From Bifidobacterium rousetti (GTDB lineage Bacteria; Actinomycetota; Actinomycetes; Actinomycetales; Bifidobacteriaceae), in the NCBI RefSeq assembly GCF_008698235.1, contig NZ_PEBH01000003.1:159613-223612 (forward strand): a stretch of DNA of 64,000 nucleotides, in the 5' to 3' direction. Shown here piece by piece: positions 60,409 through 64,000 of the stretch. Position numbers and translations under genes: made by a program. Within the stretch, counting starts at the first letter, position 1; every line of letters begins with the position of its first letter. Under the pieces are notes generated by a model, which was not told where the DNA came from, searched no databases, and saw only the letters and a list, made by a program, of their open reading frames with translations.

Positions 60409-62676
60409 ATGAGTGAAGCATCTGCAACCACCGGCGCGACCAGCGCATTGAAGTCCGGCATCGACCCGGCATCGTTCTCCGGAGTCGTCAAGCCCGCCGA
60501 CGACCTGTTCCGTTACGTGAACGGCCCTTGGATCGACACGTACCGTCTGCCCGACGACCGTTCCCGCTACGGCTCGTTCGACAAGCTCGCCGAGAACGCG
60601 GAGGACCAGATCCGCGACATCCTCGAGGACGAGGACACGCAGGGCGTCGGCACGGCCGATGCGCCCGACGCGAACGCCTCCGCGGCCGCCGTGGCCGCCA
60701 TCGCGGCGCCGGCGGCGAAATCGCGCGCCCTGTACCGTTCGTTCCTGAACACGGATGCGATCGAGGCGGCGGGCATCAGCCCGATCAAGCCGGAACTCGA
60801 CGCGATCGACGCCGCCCAGGACAAGACGGATCTCACCCGCGTGCTCGGCCGTCTCAACCCGGCCGGTGGCCCCGACCTGTTCGGCGTGGCCGTCTACGGG
60901 GACCCGGGCGACCCCGATCTCAACATCGCGCACATCGAACAGGGCGGCATCCTCCTGCCGGACGAAGCCTACTATCGCGAGGAGCATTACGCCCCGGTGC
61001 GCGAGGCGTTCGTGACGATGATCGCCACGCAGCTGGTGAACGCGGGGTACGCGCCCGCCGCCGAGGACAACCCGAACGTCGACGACGAACTGCCCCGCAC
61101 CGCAGACGAGGATGAGGCGGACGCCGACGGCGTGGCGATCCCCACGCCGAGCGAGGCCGCGCTCGACATGGCCCGAAGGTTCCTGGACGTGGAGACGCGG
61201 ATCGCCGCGAACCATTGGGACAACGTCGCCACGCGCGATTCGGTGAAGACGTACAATCCCACCGATTTCGCCGATCTGGCCGCGTCGCTTTCGCACTTCG
61301 GACTCGACGCGTGGATCGACGCGTGGCAGCGCGCCTATGACGCGACGCCGGCCGCGACCGTGCAGCCGCTCGACTTCCGCAACGTGTTCAGCCGGGTGAT
61401 CGTGCACGAGCCGAGCTTCCTGACCGGACTCGACGCGTTCTGGGACGCGGCCGAACTCGATGATCTGAAGCTGTGGGCGCGCGTGCACGTCATCGTCGGC
61501 TCCGCCTCCATGCTGTCGCGCGTGTTCGACGCCACGAACTTCTCGTTCTTCGGCAAGGTGCTGTCCGGCGCAAGGAAGCAGCGTGACCGCTGGAAGCGCG
61601 GCGTGAGCCTCGTCAACGGCGTCTGCGGCGAGGATGTGGGCCGCGAGTACGTGCGTCGTCACTTCCCGGAAAGCTCCAAGCGGCGCATGGAGCAGCTCGT
61701 CGCGAACCTGATCGATGCCTACCGCGTGTCGATCACGAACTCCGACTGGCTGGGTGAGGAGACGAAGGCGAAGGCGTTGGAGAAGCTCGCCAAGTTCACG
61801 CCGAAGATCGGCTACACGAACCACTGGCGCGACTACACGGCCCTGGACGTGCACGAGGACGCCGTGCTCGCCGAGAACATGAAGGCCGCGTCCCTCTACG
61901 AGACCGGCTACCAGTTGGAGAAGGTCGGCAAGACGGTCGACAAGGACGAGTGGCTGATGAACCCGCAGACGGTCAACGCCTACTACGAGCCGACGATGAA
62001 CGTGATCGTCTTCCCGGCCGCGATCCTGCAACCGCCGTTCTTCGACCCGGACGCCGAGGACGCGGCCAACTACGGCGGCATCGGCGCGGTGATCGGCCAC
62101 GAGATCGGCCACGGCTTCGACGACCAGGGCTCCCAGTACGACGGCGACGGTAAGCTCAACGACTGGTGGACGCCCACGGACAAGACGAACTTCGAGCAGC
62201 GCACGAAGGCGCTCATCGAACAGTACAACGCGTTCGTGCCCAAGCAGCTCGAGGAGAAGTACGCGGACGAGCCGGACAAGGCTCCGCATGTCAACGGCGC
62301 CTTGACGATCGGCGAGAACATCGGCGATCTGGGCGGCGTGAACATCGCGCTCAAGGCGTACGCGTTCGCGCTCGACAAGGCCGCGGGCCGCGAGGAGGAC
62401 GGCTCGGCCTCCGCGATCGAGGCGTCGCTCGCCACCGCCCCCGAGATGGACGGGTTCACCGGATTGCAGCGTTTCTTCCTGAGCTACGCGTCGATCTGGC
62501 GCACGAAGAACCGCGACGAGCTGGCCGAGCAGTACCTGCAGATCGACCCGCACTCCCCCGCCGAATGCCGCACGAACGGCATCGTGCGCAACGTGGACCT
62601 GTTCTACAAGGCGTTCGATGTCAAGGACGGCGATCCGATGTACCTCGCGCCCGACCAGCGCGTGCGCATCTGGTGA
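60409..62676 (+). CDS. pepO: M13 family zinc metallopeptidase (endopeptidase O)
   Basis: The protein has 755 residues. The zinc motif HEIGH is at 564-568 (GHEIGHGFDDQG) and the third ligand Glu is in GENIGDLGG near 636. The N-terminal DDLFRYVNGPWIDTY and NPQTVNAYYEPTMNVIVFPAAILQPPFF are typical of PepO/neprilysin proteins, which cleave oligopeptides. No signal peptide is seen, so it is probably cytosolic. A TACTGT about 7 nt before the ATG and no ribosome-binding site suggest leaderless translation. Confidence 0.95.
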   Translation: MSEASATTGATSALKSGIDPASFSGVVKPADDLFRYVNGPWIDTYRLPDDRSRYGSFDKLAENAEDQIRDILEDEDTQGVGTADAPDANASAAAVAAIAAPAAKSRALYRSFLNTDAIEAAGISPIKPELDAIDAAQDKTDLTRVLGRLNPAGGPDLFGVAVYGDPGDPDLNIAHIEQGGILLPDEAYYREEHYAPVREAFVTMIATQLVNAGYAPAAEDNPNVDDELPRTADEDEADADGVAIPTPSEAALDMARRFLDVETRIAANHWDNVATRDSVKTYNPTDFADLAASLSHFGLDAWIDAWQRAYDATPAATVQPLDFRNVFSRVIVHEPSFLTGLDAFWDAAELDDLKLWARVHVIVGSASMLSRVFDATNFSFFGKVLSGARKQRDRWKRGVSLVNGVCGEDVGREYVRRHFPESSKRRMEQLVANLIDAYRVSITNSDWLGEETKAKALEKLAKFTPKIGYTNHWRDYTALDVHEDAVLAENMKAASLYETGYQLEKVGKTVDKDEWLMNPQTVNAYYEPTMNVIVFPAAILQPPFFDPDAEDAANYGGIGAVIGHEIGHGFDDQGSQYDGDGKLNDWWTPTDKTNFEQRTKALIEQYNAFVPKQLEEKYADEPDKAPHVNGALTIGENIGDLGGVNIALKAYAFALDKAAGREEDGSASAIEASLATAPEMDGFTGLQRFFLSYASIWRTKNRDELAEQYLQIDPHSPAECRTNGIVRNVDLFYKAFDVKDGDPMYLAPDQRVRIW

Positions 62677-62694
62677 CGTGCTGATTCCACAGTG

Positions 62695-62735
62695 AACGGC
62701 GCCCGTACGATGAATGCCGTACGGGCGCCGTTTTT
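62695..62735 (+). terminator. Rho-independent terminator after pepO
   Basis: ACGGCGCCCGTAC and its exact inverse GTACGGGCGCCGT, a 10-nt loop, then TTTTT. It lies 20 nt past the pepO stop and may also act on the opposite ssb transcript. Confidence 0.92.
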
Positions 62736-62763
62736 GCGTGTGATTATGGTGTTAGGTCAGGGA

Positions 62764-63615
62764 TCAGAACGGGTCGGAACCGTCCTCGTCGCCCTGATCG
62801 GGAGCGGTCGACCATGAGCCTCCGGAGCCGGTGCGCAGGACGGGGTTCGACGTGCCCGCGCCGGCGCCGGTCTCATTGGTGCCGGTCTCATCGGTGGTTC
62901 TCTCATTGATGGCGGTTCCGTCACCGGTATCCGTCACGGTTCCGCCGTCATCCCCGTCATTGTCGACCACGCCATCGTCGACCACGCCATCGTCGACCAC
63001 GCCATCGTCGTCGTCTCCGCCGGCGGCTCCGTACACGATCTCAGTGCCGCCGGTCTCGTCGACATCCTCCGACGGAGCGCCGAGGATGTCGACCGGTCGC
63101 GCCGAAGACGGGATCCTCGATACCGAATCGTTGGTCGGCGCGTTCGCGATGCTCGCGCCGCTCTGCCCAGTCATCTGTCCGGCGGACTGACCCGGCGCTC
63201 CCTGCTGCCCGTCCGAACCGTTCTGGCCGGCGGCAGGCTGCTCACGTCCGGCACGGCGGAACCGGCCGACGCCCTGGCTCAGGTCGTGGCCGACCGCGAC
63301 CGCGTCGATCACCGGCGTGAACCGGTCGGCCTGCTCGCCCTCCTTGCGCCAACGCTCCGAATGGAGCGTGCCGGTCACGATGACGGGATCGCCCTTGTGC
63401 AGCGAGCCGAGGATATTCGAAGCGAGCGTGCGATAGGCGCGCACACCCACCCACGTGGTCTCGCGGTCACGCCACTGCCCGCTGTTCGAGTCAAAATATC
63501 GTGGAGTAACCCCGAGTCGAAACGAACAGGCGGGAGCGTCGATGCTCTTGCCGAAGGATTTGGGGTCCGCACCGAGATTGCCGGTGACGGTCACTTGGAT
63601 CTGTTGGATGCCCAT
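62764..63615 (-). CDS. ssb: Single-stranded DNA-binding protein with a long acidic tail
   Basis: The protein has 283 residues. Residues 1-115 are the OB fold (TVTGNLGADPKSFG; RDRETTWVGVRAYRTLASNI; GDPVIVTGTLHSERW). The rest is a disordered Gln/Gly- then Asp-rich linker of about 165 residues with a VVDDG repeat, ending DEDGSDPF, the acidic tip that recruits DNA-repair partners. The usual actinobacterial SSB is 160-220 residues. The ATG at 63615 follows AAAGGA. A longer upstream reading frame is not supported. Confidence 0.92.
   Translation of the reverse strand: MGIQQIQVTVTGNLGADPKSFGKSIDAPACSFRLGVTPRYFDSNSGQWRDRETTWVGVRAYRTLASNILGSLHKGDPVIVTGTLHSERWRKEGEQADRFTPVIDAVAVGHDLSQGVGRFRRAGREQPAAGQNGSDGQQGAPGQSAGQMTGQSGASIANAPTNDSVSRIPSSARPVDILGAPSEDVDETGGTEIVYGAAGGDDDDGVVDDGVVDDGVVDNDGDDGGTVTDTGDGTAINERTTDETGTNETGAGAGTSNPVLRTGSGGSWSTAPDQGDEDGSDPF
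62962..63006. repeat. 15-bp coding repeat in ssb, three copies
   Basis: GTCGACCACGCCATC is repeated exactly three times head to tail at 62962-63006. It encodes the repeated GVVDD-type pentapeptides of the SSB linker, so copy number changes would alter tail length without breaking the frame. Confidence 0.95.
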
Positions 63616-63867
63616 GTCGATTGGTCCTTTCCGTATGCGATCGGCCGCCGTTGGCCGTCGCGATCGATTGATGGACCGAAGGAGCGCCGGGACGCGGACG
63701 CCATAGGAAAAGCAGGACATCGCAGCACACACGGACACCGCGGACGACGCCCTTCGGTGACCCCAGCGTGCGCCGGACCGGAGCAGACAGGCAAGCCCGA
63801 CCGGGCGATGTGGACGAAGCCCCTCACCGCGGACGTGTTTGTGGATAAGCCCCATAGGAAAACAAAA

Positions 63868-63898
63868 ACAGCCCCCTCATTTGAGGGGGCTGTCAGGC
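63868..63898 (-). terminator. Rho-independent terminator after the gene at the right edge
   Basis: ACAGCCCCCTCA, a 2-nt loop and TGAGGGGGCTGT form a 12-bp stem. On the minus strand it is followed by TTTTGTTTTCC. The rest of the 297-bp gap up to ssb shows only the upstream region of that gene. Confidence 0.9.
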
Positions 63899-63912
63899 GA
63901 AAACGACCACCG

Positions 63913-64000
63913 TCAGAGGCGCTTGGCCAGCTCCTCGACGGCCTGATCGGCGGGCACGGCGACCTTGTTCTCGCCGTCGCGGTCGCGGATCTCGATGGTG
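63913..64000 (-). CDS. C-terminal end of an unidentified gene, possibly glycyl-tRNA synthetase
   Basis: Only the last 28 codons are in the window, reading TIEIRDRDGENKVAVPADQA and VEELAKRL before the TGA. The pattern (V/I)(E/T)(I/V)RDRD followed by a short helix ending in a leucine fits the anticodon-binding domain end of class II glycyl-tRNA synthetases, but the piece is too short for certainty. The terminator at 63868 supports its stop. Confidence 0.45.
   Translation of the reverse strand, partial: TIEIRDRDGENKVAVPADQAVEELAKRL

Noticed and set aside
60346-62553. A long minus-strand frame opposite pepO
   Set aside because: It is an antisense shadow of pepO, low complexity, without a start signal.
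1-64000. tRNA, rRNA, insertion-sequence or prophage genes
   Set aside because: No transposase, integrase, structural phage gene or recognisable tRNA/rRNA sequence was found. Small or divergent RNA genes could still be missed by eye.

Overview
The window is a chromosomal segment of a high-GC actinobacterium, most likely a Bifidobacterium. The evidence is the gene content: a type I-E CRISPR-Cas locus, a large type-2 isoleucyl-tRNA synthetase behind a translational T-box, DUF3107, the dapF/murI pair, an M13 oligopeptidase and amino-acid ABC transporters. Genus-level naming is inference. I saw no rRNA, tRNA, insertion sequence or prophage genes.

Region 1 (1-11.8 kb): an I-E CRISPR array, cut by the window's left edge, with its leader and the operon cas3-cse1-cse2-cas7-cas5-cas6-cas1-cas2, all on the minus strand. 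A Fic-domain gene sits 4 nt upstream of cas3 and is probably in the same transcript. Beyond fic lie two decayed CRISPR-like repeats, so the module is bounded by repeats on both sides.

Region 2 (11.8-28 kb): mostly core genes. These are ileS with T-box and promoter, a UvrD-like helicase divergent from a degenerate kinase-fold protein with a long acidic tail, DUF3107, the cluster dapF-VKOR-PHP phosphatase, murI, a patatin, an AbiEi/PD-(D/E)XK-like gene with palindromic repeat clusters on both sides, an SPFH protein and a 2-hydroxyacid dehydrogenase.

Region 3 (28-54.5 kb): a sulfur and amino-acid metabolism island. It is bounded by two Cys/Met-metabolism PLP enzymes (MetY-like and cystathionine synthase/lyase-like). 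Between them are three glutathionyl-hydroquinone-reductase-like proteins plus a fourth relic, three amino-acid binding lipoproteins, two permease/ATPase pairs, a MetE-like methyltransferase, an M20 amidohydrolase, two GNATs, a 2-hydroxyacid oxidase with an aminotransferase, DUF1684, an SDR, a nitroreductase, a quinone reductase and an Rrf2 regulator. Two sets of recurring operator-like sequences divide it into likely regulons: GTTGGTTAT-N7-TATSA and related boxes near metY, the lyase, one binding protein and one permease, and a 19-bp TGTA-N11-TACA palindrome next to the SDR/ABC operon, the nitroreductase and the Rrf2/quinone-reductase pair. My reading is uptake and dismantling of S-substituted cysteine/thiol compounds, comparable in parts list to the Bacillus ytmI/tcyJKLMN locus but built around glutathione-type reductases. 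The substrate is not shown by sequence.

Region 4 (54.5-64 kb): a serine esterase, a TetM/EF-G-like GTPase, a DnaQ-like exonuclease, a stand-alone SIR2-domain protein (candidate antiphage factor), pepO, a long-tailed SSB and the 3' end of another gene.
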